Origin: Helicobacter sp. MIT 99-5507
GTDB lineage: Bacteria; Campylobacterota; Campylobacteria; Campylobacterales; Helicobacteraceae
DNA length: 64,000 nucleotides
Assembly (NCBI RefSeq): GCF_003364295.1
Contig: NZ_NXLO01000003.1
Span: 1-64,000, forward strand
Direction: 5' to 3'
The notes beneath the pieces are model-generated. The model ran no database searches. It saw only the letters and a list, made by a program, of their open reading frames with translations, and was not told the origin of the DNA. This document shows, in pieces, positions 1-9,519 of this stretch. The translations under genes were made by a program, and so were the position numbers. How positions within the stretch are numbered: position 1 is the first letter of the stretch; every line of letters starts with the position of its first letter.

Positions 1-26
1 ACCCTCCCTCCACTTTTTTAGATATA

Positions 27-1739
27 TTATTTTCTTAGTTTTGATTTTATTTTATTTTTAAGAGAATCTAATTTTTTTTCATCTTTTATCATCTTTGTTG
101 CAATCCTTCTACCTAGATATATCAAATACCATTTAAAACTAAAGCTAACTTCTCTCATGCCGTATTTATATTTTAGTGTCTTTAGTGCTTCATTCATTTT
201 CAATAAATTTGCTTTATTTGTAGATATTGCACTCTCATCTTTACCATATTCATGCCCTTTGGTAGAGCTAAAAAAGCATGTATCATTATGCGGTGGAACA
301 TAAGTATTGATATTTAGATATTTTTTTAGTGCAAAAGAGAGATAAACATCTTCTGCAACATTATTAAGTTTATAGAATTCATTTGAGCCAATCCACATAG
401 CACCTAAATAGTCTTTCTTCAAAAACCAACAATGCCCTGCAAAATCAACTCTAATTGTTTTTTTATTTCTTAGGGCAAAAGGTGGATTATCATTCCAACC
501 AATAGTGCGATGCGCTAAATCAAATGGATATTTATCTAAGCTATTTGATAAGATTCCAATACCGCCATAAAGCCCATCTTTTTTTAAAGTTTCATAATGA
601 CAATTTTCTAAATAGCGATATGCTGGAATCGTATCATCATCAAAAAAGCAAATATATTTACTTTTTGAGAGCAATCCACCAGCAAATCTTCCCCAAACAC
701 CTACATTGTAATTTACTCTAATAATATTATCAAAGATAGATTCTAAATCTTTTGGAATCTCTTCTTCTATAACATCAGAATCCTTTTTATTTGGAGTATC
801 AATAAATAAAATAAGTTCTTTTGGCTTTATAGATTGATTTAAAAGGGCATTGACTTGCTCTTTTAATACATCACCTCGCTTATATAAAGTAAATACTACG
901 CTTACATCACAATTAAAATCCTCATACATATAGCAATTTCTACTACCAAAAATAGAGTGCCTATCTTGATATGGACGAGTCACTTCCTTGTGGTAATAGC
1001 TATCAATGCTACTTCCAAAATCAACATAAGTATTATTTGGATTGTCTAAAAACAACTCTTTTATAATAGGAGAGCTCATCGGTCCTGCACTCACAACAAA
1101 AAGCAAATCTCTACTATCTTTAAAATCACTTTTTATAGAATCTATCATCTCTCTTGCGTGATTCTCCCAAAAACTAATACAATCATTATCGATAGCATAA
1201 TGTTTTATTATGTTTAGATTCCCGATTTTTGCACCACTTGCAGAAAAATTTGCTATTAGAACAGCATCTCTTTTAATAAGCTCAAATTTTGATTTGAAGT
1301 ATTTAAAATTGCAATTCACCCATATATTTGAAAATGTAATATTTGAGCTTTTTATTCTACTGCTATACCAATAATAAGCTTCTCTATCACAACAAGGACA
1401 AGGAATAGCATAATAAAATTTGTCATCTTCTACATCAAGAGAATTATAAATACTAACTCCAAGCTTTGATACATAATTTGGTGATACCCATTTTTCTTGT
1501 GCTACAACAGACCTACCAAGCATTATTGCATGCTCACCATCAGCATTTCTAACAAGTGCAAAATTCTCTTTTTTTAGAATCTTGTCAATAAAAAAATTTA
1601 ATTCTCCATCTAATCTCTTTAGCTTATACCCTCTTATATAGGGATTTAGAATCTTTGAAGTTATATAAAAATTATAAAGATGATTAATGATGATATAAAA
1701 AAAACGGATTTTATAGAGTTTTTTTATGATTTTTTTCAA
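27..1739 (-). CDS. two-domain glycosyltransferase (GT-D-like N-terminus, GT2 C-terminus)
   Basis: Predicted to transfer sugars during synthesis of a surface polysaccharide or LPS. The 570-residue protein has two parts. Residues about 40-270 contain an R-N-A-D-G-E motif and CPCC, resembling the GT-D (DUF1792-like) fold. Residues about 280-500 look like a family 2 glycosyltransferase, with a VVFTLYKR start, a QSIKPKELILFID stretch and an acidic FFDDDT metal/nucleotide-sugar motif. The start is TTG, with AAGG nine bases upstream in the gap after the preceding gene, which ends 12 bases away. It is the last gene of the minus-strand surface-sugar operon in this window. Donor and acceptor cannot be read from the sequence. 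Confidence 0.75.
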   Translation of the reverse strand: MKKIIKKLYKIRFFYIIINHLYNFYITSKILNPYIRGYKLKRLDGELNFFIDKILKKENFALVRNADGEHAIMLGRSVVAQEKWVSPNYVSKLGVSIYNSLDVEDDKFYYAIPCPCCDREAYYWYSSRIKSSNITFSNIWVNCNFKYFKSKFELIKRDAVLIANFSASGAKIGNLNIIKHYAIDNDCISFWENHAREMIDSIKSDFKDSRDLLFVVSAGPMSSPIIKELFLDNPNNTYVDFGSSIDSYYHKEVTRPYQDRHSIFGSRNCYMYEDFNCDVSVVFTLYKRGDVLKEQVNALLNQSIKPKELILFIDTPNKKDSDVIEEEIPKDLESIFDNIIRVNYNVGVWGRFAGGLLSKSKYICFFDDDTIPAYRYLENCHYETLKKDGLYGGIGILSNSLDKYPFDLAHRTIGWNDNPPFALRNKKTIRVDFAGHCWFLKKDYLGAMWIGSNEFYKLNNVAEDVYLSFALKKYLNINTYVPPHNDTCFFSSTKGHEYGKDESAISTNKANLLKMNEALKTLKYKYGMREVSFSFKWYLIYLGRRIATKMIKDEKKLDSLKNKIKSKLRK

Positions 1740-1751
1740 GAAGTTTGCCTT

Positions 1752-2678
1752 TTAAGTGAATTTTGTAAGAAATAAATACAAAATTCTACTAAAAATTCCT
1801 CTATTTTTAAATCTAAATTCATTTTTTGACCAATTGCTATTTAAAATATAGCCTAAATATTCATTTTTTAGATTAGATATATTATTTCCACTTAATCTAT
1901 CTAAAATATATTCTGCTTTTGTATGATACATCTTAAAAAATGGCTCGATTGCGACTTCTTTTATCAAAGATACTTTTTGAAAATATGCATTATACCAAGT
2001 GAATTCAAAAGGGGAAATCTCTAGCAAATCTATATAGCTAAGATTTCTTTTTTTCATAAAATCATCTCTAAAACTACATAGAATCTTATGTGAAAAAATT
2101 TGACCATTATGACTTGTCCTAAGCCTAGAATCTTCACATCCTACAAAATCAAATATCTTTTTTATAAAATATTTTCTCTCTTTTGCAAAATTTATATAAT
2201 AATTTTTTGAATGCAAATCTTTATCTTGCACAAGAATGATATATGGCGTAGTTTCATCATAGAAAAAATCATCTCTAGAAAAATCTTTAATAAATATAGT
2301 ATCACTATCAATACACAAATAATGCTCTGCATATTCATATTCAAAAAATGTGAGTTTTGAGATTTCTTGATTTAAATATCCGCTACTTAGACCATTTTTT
2401 CTTTTTGATTTTATTAAATATGGGTATGCAAAATCACTATCTTTTATAATTTTTATACAATCATCTTCAAACTTTTTAAAATCACAAAATGATATTAGAT
2501 TCTGCCCCCCCCCATTTCTATCATAGCTTATATTTTTTTCATCATAAATGCTTTCATCTTGGATTGCAACTACAAATGGAATCTTATCAATATTATGTCT
2601 TTTAAAACTCTCTATCATAAGAGTAAATGCTTTGTAATCCTTATTATAAGTGATACAAAAAAAGCAAAAATCTCTCAT
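1752..2678 (-). CDS. putative phase-variable glycosyltransferase-like protein with G9 tract
   Basis: The 308-residue protein begins FCFFCITYNKDYKAFTLMIES and carries CIDSDTIFI at about residues 120-130, an acidic DxD-like motif expected of GT-A nucleotide-sugar enzymes. It resembles the DUF6492-type surface-sugar family; the specific sugar is unknown. Its ATG overlaps the stop of the upstream gene (ATGA), so the two are probably translationally coupled. About 55 codons in, nine consecutive G (coding strand) encode Gly-Gly-Gly. The frame is open at nine. Loss of one G gives a TAA three codons after the tract, and gain of one gives a TGA within about eight codons. Such tracts are classic slipped-strand switches in Helicobacter and Campylobacter surface genes, so ON/OFF variation is likely. 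Confidence 0.7.
   Translation of the reverse strand: MRDFCFFCITYNKDYKAFTLMIESFKRHNIDKIPFVVAIQDESIYDEKNISYDRNGGGQNLISFCDFKKFEDDCIKIIKDSDFAYPYLIKSKRKNGLSSGYLNQEISKLTFFEYEYAEHYLCIDSDTIFIKDFSRDDFFYDETTPYIILVQDKDLHSKNYYINFAKERKYFIKKIFDFVGCEDSRLRTSHNGQIFSHKILCSFRDDFMKKRNLSYIDLLEISPFEFTWYNAYFQKVSLIKEVAIEPFFKMYHTKAEYILDRLSGNNISNLKNEYLGYILNSNWSKNEFRFKNRGIFSRILYLFLTKFT
2505..2513 (-). repeat. G9 homopolymer tract, probable phase-variation switch
   Basis: Nine C on the plus strand read as nine G in the glycosyltransferase-like gene. I saw no other C or G run of this length in this otherwise AT-rich window. Both neighbouring lengths shift the frame into an early stop, so the tract would act as a contingency switch. 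Confidence 0.85.
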
Positions 2679-3796
2679 TTATTATCCTTTAATTTTGAAA
2701 TACAGCTTTGAAGCAAAGTAATAGAATCTTCATTTAGCTTTTCATTTAATGTATGTAAATTAAATTTTAGATTATTGTATTTATCTGTATTAATAAGTTT
2801 TATTGCATATTTTAGGGCTTGATATAAACTAGAATCATAAAAAATTGCATTATTGTTATCAAAACCAAAACTCTCACCAAATTTTTTATTAATCACAAAT
2901 GGCAAATTATACATTAGGCTAAATTGTCTAAGTCCGCTAGTGCTATTGTATAAATAATGTTTATGTGCAAAAGAATCAAAAAATCCAAAAGTATAATGTG
3001 GATTACTTGATTTTAAAATCTCATGCAATTCTAATGTAGTTGGATTTTTGAAAAATGATATATATTCTTTAAATCTCAAATCTTTAAATTCATTTCTGCC
3101 AATTAAAATAAATCTAAAATTATTAATATTATCTTTTAATAGATCTTCTATTGCTTTGTATAATTTTTCTCTAAAATTCCTATGATACAAAGGAAAACCA
3201 ATGCTAATAAAAGTAGCAATATCATTTTTGATAAATTTAATATCAATTTCTTTAGAGCAACTAAGTGTATTTGATACAGCCATGCCCCTAAAGTTTAATT
3301 TTCTTAAAGCAAAATACCTACCTTCTTTATAATTAGGCATATCTCTAAATTTATAAATATCGCTTATGGTGTGGTAGATTCCAAGGATTCCATATTTTGC
3401 ATTGATGTTTGCAAGTGTTTTTATGTGATGTTGTGTTTTTAGCGATAAAAACATAGTATTAAAAAATACAAAATCATATTTGCTTGTATCTTTAAGTAAA
3501 TCTAAAATCTGCCTTAATTCCAATTTTATAGCATTTTGGTAGCTAGATTCTATTCTAACTACTACATCTACTTCATATCCCAAGCTTTCAAAATAATAAA
3601 TTATAGAATCTAATAGCTCAAGATGAAAATTATTTAACTCCAAGATTAGAATCTTGCTTTTTGATTCTATATAAAAATCTGATTTAGGAAGAGAATCTAA
3701 GAATACTAAATCACTTTTTAGATTCTTTTTGTAATTTAAAAATCTAAAAAATCTATTTTTTGTAGCATAAAATAAATCAAGCAAAAAAACTATCAT
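2675..3796 (-). CDS. hypothetical protein, GT-B-like, surface polysaccharide operon
   Basis: This 373-residue protein is not assigned to a named family. Residues about 45-180 alternate hydrophobic strands and helices like a Rossmann half. Residues about 205-345 (FISIGFPLYH, FRFILIGR, SSNPHYTFGFFDS, GLRQFSLMYNLPFVI) look like the nucleotide-sugar half of a GT-B enzyme. No signal peptide is evident. It overlaps both neighbours by four bases (ATGA), placing it between the 2-epimerase and the phase-variable gene in one operon. A glycosyltransferase role is inferred from fold impression and context; a glycan-modifying or polymer-export role is possible. Confidence 0.55.
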   Translation of the reverse strand: MIVFLLDLFYATKNRFFRFLNYKKNLKSDLVFLDSLPKSDFYIESKSKILILELNNFHLELLDSIIYYFESLGYEVDVVVRIESSYQNAIKLELRQILDLLKDTSKYDFVFFNTMFLSLKTQHHIKTLANINAKYGILGIYHTISDIYKFRDMPNYKEGRYFALRKLNFRGMAVSNTLSCSKEIDIKFIKNDIATFISIGFPLYHRNFREKLYKAIEDLLKDNINNFRFILIGRNEFKDLRFKEYISFFKNPTTLELHEILKSSNPHYTFGFFDSFAHKHYLYNSTSGLRQFSLMYNLPFVINKKFGESFGFDNNNAIFYDSSLYQALKYAIKLINTDKYNNLKFNLHTLNEKLNEDSITLLQSCISKLKDNK

Positions 3797-4923
3797 AATT
3801 TTTTTATAAAATTCACTATCTTCTTAGCGCTATTTCCATCACCAAATACAAGTGGATTCTTAGGATTTGCCATCTTTTGATATATTTTAGGTTTATTAAA
3901 CAAAGATAATACAGATTGAATGATATTTTCTTTATTTGTGCCAATTAATCGCAATGTTTTGCATGATAGTGCCTCTTTTCGCTCTGTTTTGTTTCTAAGT
4001 ATCAAAGTTGGTTTATGCAAATATGTAGCTTCTTCTTGAATCCCTCCGCTATCAGTTAATATCATATAACTTTTATACATCAAATAAAGAAATTTTTCAT
4101 AGCTAAGCGGCTCTATTAGGTGGATATTATCGATATTTCCTAGAATCTTTCTCATAGGAATTTGTATATTTGGATTTAAATGAAGTGGATAAATAATAGA
4201 AATATTTGGTAATTTTAGTGCTATTTCTTTTAGTGCATTTGCTATATTTTCTATCTCTACTCCAAAACTCTCTCTTCTATGTGCAGTAACTAAAATAAAT
4301 TTAGAATCTAGCAATTCACCCAATCCCATAGATGAAATAATATTTTCTTTATATTTTTTATCTTGTTTGATTTTATTTAATGTTATCTTCAAAGCATCAA
4401 TCACGCTATTTCCAACAATTCTAATATTTTGCTTTTTTACTCCATCTTTTATTAGATTCTTATATGCTAATTTAGTCGGGGCAAAATGATAAGTAGCGAG
4501 TTTTGTTGTAAGCTCTCTATTTATTTCTTCTGGAAATGGATTTTATTTATCAAAAGTCCTTAGTCCTGCTTCAATATGAGCTATTTTTATCTTAAAGTAG
4601 AATCCTGCCAAAGCAGATATAAAAGTCGTGGTTGTATCACCATGAACAAGTATCAAATCGGGATTAAAATCTTTTAAAATCGGCTTTAATTTTATTAATA
4701 TATTTGTGCTAATGCTAAAAAGATCTTGAGATTCTTGCATGATATCTAAATCATAATCTGGAGATATATCAAATATTTTTAGCACATCATCAAGCATGCT
4801 TCTATGCTGTGCTGTGATACAAATCTTTGTATTTATAGATTTCTCTTTTCTTAATGCTTTGGTTATAGGATAAAGCTTTATTGCCTCGGGTCTAGTGCCA
4901 AAAATTACTAAAACTTTTTTCAT
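3793..4923 (-). pseudogene. wecB: UDP-N-acetylglucosamine 2-epimerase, interrupted by an in-frame stop
   Basis: The intact enzyme converts UDP-GlcNAc to UDP-ManNAc for surface sugars. The frame starts [19 protein letters not shown], runs through [11 protein letters not shown] and [11 protein letters not shown], then hits TAA at 4543-4545. The same frame continues without a shift as NPFPEEINRE and, further on, VTAHRRESFG, LTDSGGIQEEA and RNKTERKEAL to a TGA at 3793. Without the stop it would be about 376 codons, normal for WecB. Relatives usually have tyrosine after the lysine, so one base change (TAT or TAC to TAA) explains it. The first 126 residues alone lack the catalytic C-terminal half. 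It is either a recent nonsense mutation or a sequencing error. It is the first gene of the four-gene operon. Confidence 0.9.
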
Positions 4924-5011
4924 AGGCTACTTCTAAATTGAACTTATTTTAAATTATTTTGTGATTAAATCTATATTATAAAAAAATATACATAAAAAAA
5001 GGTTGATTATA

Positions 5012-5377
5012 TTGAAAGCTTTAAATAAAGAAGAAGAAGATGTGATTTTACATAAAGGAACAGAAATGCCATTTACTGGTGAATACAATGATTGTTTCAA
5101 AGATGGAATCTATGTTTGCAAACAATGCAGAGCACCGCTATATGATTCAAAAGATAAATTTGTATCAGGATGTGGATGGGCAAGTTTTGATGATGAAATA
5201 CCAAATAGCATAAAAAGAGAAATTGATAGAGATGGAGTTAGGATCGAGATTGTGTGTGCTAATTGCAATGGGCATTTAGGGCATGTATTTTTAGGCGAAA
5301 AATTCACACCTAAAGATACTAGGCATTGTGTAAATTCAATATCACTAATATTTATTCCAAGAGATAAGATTAATTAA
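5012..5377 (+). CDS. msrB: peptide-methionine (R)-S-oxide reductase
   Basis: Reduces methionine-R-sulfoxide in oxidised proteins. Two CxxC pairs (CKQC and CANC) form the structural zinc site, GCGWASF is the substrate loop, and the catalytic cysteine lies in RHCVNSISL near the C-terminus. I place the start at TTG 5012 because A7GG ends nine bases before it; the TTG at 5003 directly abuts that element. The protein is about 121 residues, a normal stand-alone MsrB without the MsrA domain it is fused to in H. pylori. It converges with smpB, whose stop overlaps its last codons by four bases. Confidence 0.92.
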   Translation: MKALNKEEEDVILHKGTEMPFTGEYNDCFKDGIYVCKQCRAPLYDSKDKFVSGCGWASFDDEIPNSIKREIDRDGVRIEIVCANCNGHLGHVFLGEKFTPKDTRHCVNSISLIFIPRDKIN

Positions 5378-5829
5378 TATTTATTTTTTAATGCAGCTTG
5401 TGCTTCTCTATCAAGCATTTTTTTCTTTATACTTTCTCTTTTATCATATAGTTTTTTACCTTGTGCTAAAGCAATTTCTGCTTTTAAAATATTTTTTTTA
5501 TTAAAATATAGACTTAATGGAACTATCGTATATGTTTTTTGTGATACAAAAGAAAATAATTTATTAATCTCTTTTTTGTGCAATAATAACTTTCTAGGGG
5601 CTTTTTCATCTGGCTTAAAATACGCATTTGTAGTATTTAAATGTGATATATGTGTATTAAATAAAAAAGCTTCATTTCTTATTATCCTAACAAAGCTATC
5701 TTTTATATTTACTTTTTTTGCCCGAATTGCTTTTACTTCAGCACCGCTTAGAACAACACCTGCTTCAAATCTATCAATGATAAAATAATCAAATAAAGCC
5801 TTTCTATTTGTGGCTACAATATTTCGCAT
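5374..5829 (-). CDS. smpB: SsrA-binding protein SmpB
   Basis: Partner of tmRNA in rescuing stalled ribosomes. The 151-residue protein shows the family pattern: [28 protein letters not shown] at the N-terminus, NTHISHLN and KLLLHKKEI in the middle, and a basic C-terminal tail ([12 protein letters not shown]) that enters the decoding centre. It lies seven bases downstream of ispE, and the ispE-smpB pair follows csrA as in H. pylori. The ssrA gene is not in the window. Confidence 0.95.
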   Translation of the reverse strand: MRNIVATNRKALFDYFIIDRFEAGVVLSGAEVKAIRAKKVNIKDSFVRIIRNEAFLFNTHISHLNTTNAYFKPDEKAPRKLLLHKKEINKLFSFVSQKTYTIVPLSLYFNKKNILKAEIALAQGKKLYDKRESIKKKMLDREAQAALKNKY

Positions 5830-5836
5830 AAATTCC

Positions 5837-6610
5837 TCACTTTAGCCTAAAAAAGCTACTTCCACTTCCGCTAAAAAAATATCCTTCTTTACTATAAGAC
5901 AAAAGCTCGCTATAAACCCTAGTAGCTGGTAAATATAAATCATTTAATAATTCAATAGAAAAATTTTTTAATAAATCAAGTGATTTTAAAGAAGTCATTT
6001 TTTTTGCAAGATCAAAATCTACTCTAAAATCTTTTTTAAATTCAGCAAATACTGCATTTGTATGAGAATCTATTGGTGGAGTAAAAATCTCAAATTCTAA
6101 GTTTTCTTCTACAAATTCTTCTATAATATCACCAAAACCAGATACATTGCTACTTGTATAATCATATATAAAAAAACTCACATCAGCACCGACTTTTGAA
6201 CCAATATTTGCTAAAGTAGTTTTATCAAACCCAAGCTCTAAAATCTCATTTATTGCAAGCAAATATACTCCCGCATTTGAGCTTCCACCGCCAAGCCCTG
6301 CAAAAATAGGAATCTTTTTATCAACGCTAATGCTAAAAGATTCTAGATATTTGGATTCTTTATGCCTTGATTTATTTTTTAAATATTCTTGCATAGCTAA
6401 TTTTGCTTTAAATATCGTATTTAAATGCATAGGACATGCAAAATTACCATCCAAGCTAAAACTCTCACTACCTCTAATCTCTAAAGTATCAAAAAAACTA
6501 TTTTGCACTTTTATATAACGAGATAAAATATCGCAATAACCATTAGGTAAAATCCCTATAATTTTAAAAAAAATATTTATTTTTGGATAAGAAATGTAGG
6601 TTTTAGTCAT
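5837..6610 (-). CDS. ispE: 4-diphosphocytidyl-2-C-methyl-D-erythritol kinase
   Basis: GHMP-superfamily kinase of the MEP isoprenoid pathway; it phosphorylates CDP-ME using ATP. The ATP-binding motif [17 protein letters not shown] sits at about residues 107-123, and the C-terminal FSGSGSSFF is the second glycine-rich motif. At 257 residues it is slightly short but complete, as in Helicobacter. Its ATG overlaps the csrA stop (ATGA), suggesting coupling. ispH, another MEP-pathway gene, lies at 41.3 kb. Confidence 0.93.
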   Translation of the reverse strand: MTKTYISYPKINIFFKIIGILPNGYCDILSRYIKVQNSFFDTLEIRGSESFSLDGNFACPMHLNTIFKAKLAMQEYLKNKSRHKESKYLESFSISVDKKIPIFAGLGGGSSNAGVYLLAINEILELGFDKTTLANIGSKVGADVSFFIYDYTSSNVSGFGDIIEEFVEENLEFEIFTPPIDSHTNAVFAEFKKDFRVDFDLAKKMTSLKSLDLLKNFSIELLNDLYLPATRVYSELLSYSKEGYFFSGSGSSFFRLK

Positions 6611-6843
6611 CTTTTGTTTTTTAAAATCTCTCTTATACTTGTTAGATTTTTATCTTCTATTTTATTTGATGCCTTGAAGTTTTCTCCAATAATAGCATCT
6701 TTTAACTCACCACGCAGTATAACCTTATTTTGTGGAGCTTCAAATCCAAGTTTTACTATTCCATTTTGGATAGATACAATCTTTATGCTGATATTATCAC
6801 CAATTATTACTTCCTCATTTACTTTTCTTGATAAAACTAACAT
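6607..6843 (-). CDS. csrA: carbon storage regulator CsrA
   Basis: Dimeric RNA-binding translational regulator that recognises GGA motifs in leaders. The 78-residue protein begins MLVLSRKVNEEVIIGDNISIKI, the typical first strands, and keeps the later L-R-E/G-E-L region. It starts immediately after the truB stop (6844) and overlaps ispE by four bases. In Campylobacterota CsrA influences flagellin and virulence gene expression. No binding sites were tested here. Confidence 0.95.
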   Translation of the reverse strand: MLVLSRKVNEEVIIGDNISIKIVSIQNGIVKLGFEAPQNKVILRGELKDAIIGENFKASNKIEDKNLTSIREILKNKR

Positions 6844-7665
6844 TTATAATCCTACATTATTTAAAATATATCTAATTTCTCCAAAATCATTAAATTCAAT
6901 TATAGAGAAAAAATCTGTAAAAATAGCTATATATCTACAATTTTTAAGAATTTTCAAATTTCTTGTATTGATAGTTTTTCCACATCTCATATCATTTTCA
7001 TACAAACTCAAATCAATTCTAGGATAAGTTATAAAATCAAGTGGATTAAGAAATTTATAATTATCAAATACAAAATCCCCCTCACTAACTCTAACTAAAT
7101 TTGATAAAGCTCCATCTACTTCTAATTTTTGTGCGATTATCTCACCAATTGAGCGAATATAAGTGCCATTTGATACACTAATTTTAAAACTTAAAAATGG
7201 ATGAGAATAATTTAAAATAGAAATATCAAATATCTCACTAGTAATTGCTTTTAATTCTACTTCTTTATTTTCTCTAGCAAGTTTATATGCTCTAATGCCA
7301 TTAATTTTTTTTGCACTAAATTTTGGGGGCTTATATGTTATTTTGCCCTTTAGAGAATCTAGCACCTCTAATAATTTTATTTTTGGAACTGGCTTTGTTA
7401 TTTCTATATTTGTGATATTTTCTATATCAAGGCTGCTAGATTTAGCTCCAAGCCAAAGCGTGGCAATATAAGTCTTTTTTGATAAATCAAAATGAGAAAA
7501 AAGCTTTGTATAGCTTCCACTTGCTACTACCAAAACACCGCTTGCAAATGGATCTAAGATTCCGCTATAGCCTATTTTTTTTAGATTCATTTGATATTTA
7601 ATTTTTTGTAAAAATTTATTTGAACTCAAAAAAGGCGGCTTTTTTGCGACAAAAAGTCTATTCAA
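6844..7665 (-). CDS. truB: tRNA pseudouridine(55) synthase TruB
   Basis: Forms pseudouridine 55 in the T-loop of tRNAs. The catalytic motif GILDPFASGVLVV (aspartate at about residue 38) and the KPPKFSAKKINGIRAYKLAR and SNGTYIRSIG segments are diagnostic. At 273 residues it is a short form without a C-terminal PUA extension. The start is TTG at 7665, inside the last codons of dapE, with GGAAAT upstream. It is followed without a gap by csrA. Confidence 0.93.
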   Translation of the reverse strand: MNRLFVAKKPPFLSSNKFLQKIKYQMNLKKIGYSGILDPFASGVLVVASGSYTKLFSHFDLSKKTYIATLWLGAKSSSLDIENITNIEITKPVPKIKLLEVLDSLKGKITYKPPKFSAKKINGIRAYKLARENKEVELKAITSEIFDISILNYSHPFLSFKISVSNGTYIRSIGEIIAQKLEVDGALSNLVRVSEGDFVFDNYKFLNPLDFITYPRIDLSLYENDMRCGKTINTRNLKILKNCRYIAIFTDFFSIIEFNDFGEIRYILNNVGL

Positions 7666-8782
7666 TACTAATTTCCAATTTTTTTATAAAAGCACTAAAA
7701 ATATCACGCAATTTTATAATATCATCTATCTTGCTATTTTCATCTATTGCATGAATGCTAGCATTTAAAAGTCCTAGCTCTATTACCTCGATTCCAAAAC
7801 TACTAAAATATCGTGCATCACTTGTCCCACCACCTGTATCAAGCTTGCAATCTATATTTACTACCTCCATAATTGCAGACTTTATAGATTCTATTAGAAT
7901 CTTAGATTCTGTAATAAATGGATATGAACTCTGCTTTAACTCCAAAGAATAAGGCAAGAGATTGAATACATTATCAATATATCTTTTTAGACTTTCTTGT
8001 GTAGTAAGGGGATTGTTTCGCACATTAAACATAATTTCTAAATCATTTGGAGTTACATTTACAACACCCATTCCAGACTTAATATTTGTAATAATTAATC
8101 TACTTTCCAAAAAATTATCATCTCCACTATCAAGTGCGATATTTGAGAGTTTTGGAAGTAGCGGGGCTATTAAATCTATTGGATTTATACATTTATTTGG
8201 ATAGGCTACATGACCTTGCTTGCCCATGATTTTTAACCTACCATTAATAGAACCTCGTCTGCCAATTTTTACTACATCACCTAGAATCTTATTTGAAGTT
8301 GGTTCTGCAACAAGTGCAAAATCAGGCAAAAAATCTATATTTTTTAAATGCTCTAGCATTATTTTTGTGCCATAGATTCCTTCACCTTCCTCATCGCTTG
8401 TAAGCAAAATAGATAGAATCCCGCTAAATTGTTTTACTTCTTTTATAGCATATACAAAGCTAGCAACTCCACCTTTCATATCGCATACACCACGGCTATA
8501 AATCACATCATTATCAATTACACCACCAAATGGCGGATAGCTCCAGCCTTCACCACTTGGAACTACATCTATATGCCCAGCAAAACAAAGATGGATTTTG
8601 GGATTTTTATTTGCTGAAAAATCTTTATACAAAAAGATGTTTTTTACTCCATTTTTATCAAGTCTAATTACTTCAAAATCACTCAATTCTGCCTTTATCA
8701 AATCAAAGATTCCGCATTCATTTGGAGTAATGCTCTCTTTTTGTAATATTTGTATTAAAAAATCTATCATATCATTTTGCAT
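7658..8782 (-). CDS. dapE: succinyl-diaminopimelate desuccinylase
   Basis: M20 metallopeptidase-type enzyme of lysine and meso-diaminopimelate (cell-wall) synthesis. Zinc and catalytic motifs are present: CFAGHIDVVPSGEGW, VCDMKGG, TSDEEGEGIYG, the TGGGTSDARYF segment and the final metal histidine in NASIHAIDENS. At 374 residues it is full length. Its 3' end overlaps truB by eight bases, so dapE-truB-csrA-ispE-smpB is probably one transcript. Confidence 0.94.
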   Translation of the reverse strand: MQNDMIDFLIQILQKESITPNECGIFDLIKAELSDFEVIRLDKNGVKNIFLYKDFSANKNPKIHLCFAGHIDVVPSGEGWSYPPFGGVIDNDVIYSRGVCDMKGGVASFVYAIKEVKQFSGILSILLTSDEEGEGIYGTKIMLEHLKNIDFLPDFALVAEPTSNKILGDVVKIGRRGSINGRLKIMGKQGHVAYPNKCINPIDLIAPLLPKLSNIALDSGDDNFLESRLIITNIKSGMGVVNVTPNDLEIMFNVRNNPLTTQESLKRYIDNVFNLLPYSLELKQSSYPFITESKILIESIKSAIMEVVNIDCKLDTGGGTSDARYFSSFGIEVIELGLLNASIHAIDENSKIDDIIKLRDIFSAFIKKLEISIE

Positions 8783-8798
8783 TTTATTCCTTTAGAAT

Positions 8799-9509
8799 CT
8801 ATTCTTTTATGGCGATAAATGTAGCAAAATTTGCAAAACGAAAAATCATCTCTACACTTCCAAAGCCAACTTTTTTTAAAAGTGCAATATTTTCTTCTTG
8901 TGTATATGGAATAAGAATATTTTCTAATGCTTCTCTTTTTTTGCTTATTTCAGTATTGCTATAGCCCTGCTCTTTTTTAAAATTATGATAAATATCTATT
9001 AGCTCTTTATCTAGCCATTTATTATTTGAAATAAGCTTTTCACTTAAAATAAAAATACCATTTTTTGGTAATGAATTATATATTTTTAAGAGTAGATTTT
9101 CTCTATTTATAGGGCGTATAAATTGAAGTGTGTAGTTTGAAATAACCACATCAAAATTAAAATCAAAATCCAAAATATCAGCTTGAATAAAATTGATATT
9201 TGCACCATAAGCTTTTGCTTTTGCTTTTGCAATATCTAACATGCTAGAAGAATTATCAATCCCACTTAATCTTACATCGCTAAGATTCTGACTTAACTCT
9301 AATAATAAATTCCCAGTAGAACAGCCCATATCACATAATGAATTGATTTTTTTTGATTTTAGAATCTGCGAGATTAGATGAATATTATCACGATAATATG
9401 GAATAGACCTAGTAGCCATATCATCAAATACGGCAGCAACTTCGCTATTAAATGAAAATTTTTGATTTATTTCTTTTTGAAAAATTACATCAATATTATT
9501 TTTTTTCAT
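8799..9509 (-). CDS. cmoA: carboxy-S-adenosyl-L-methionine synthase
   Basis: Converts SAM and prephenate to carboxy-SAM for the cmo5U34 modification of tRNA wobble bases. The SAM-binding motif CDMGCSTGNLLLEL is at about residues 57-70, followed by LSGIDNSSSML, NYTLQFI and ILSEKL. At 236 residues it has the family's normal length. Its partner cmoB is about 50 kb away in the same window (59715-60602), so both steps of the modification are present. Confidence 0.92.
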   Translation of the reverse strand: MKKNNIDVIFQKEINQKFSFNSEVAAVFDDMATRSIPYYRDNIHLISQILKSKKINSLCDMGCSTGNLLLELSQNLSDVRLSGIDNSSSMLDIAKAKAKAYGANINFIQADILDFDFNFDVVISNYTLQFIRPINRENLLLKIYNSLPKNGIFILSEKLISNNKWLDKELIDIYHNFKKEQGYSNTEISKKREALENILIPYTQEENIALLKKVGFGSVEMIFRFANFATFIAIKE

Positions 9510-9519
9510 TTTATTATCT

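Noticed and set aside
1-26. Pyrimidine-rich ACCCTCCCTCCAC at the left edge as a further variable tract
   Set aside because: Not a homopolymer and cut by the window edge; nothing can be concluded.
3793-4404. C-terminal half of wecB as a separate gene
   Set aside because: It has no start with a ribosome site and simply continues the upstream frame after one stop; treated as one broken gene.
5110-5307. Open frames opposite msrB and opposite many other genes
   Set aside because: Antisense shadows without family resemblance, ribosome sites or spacing.
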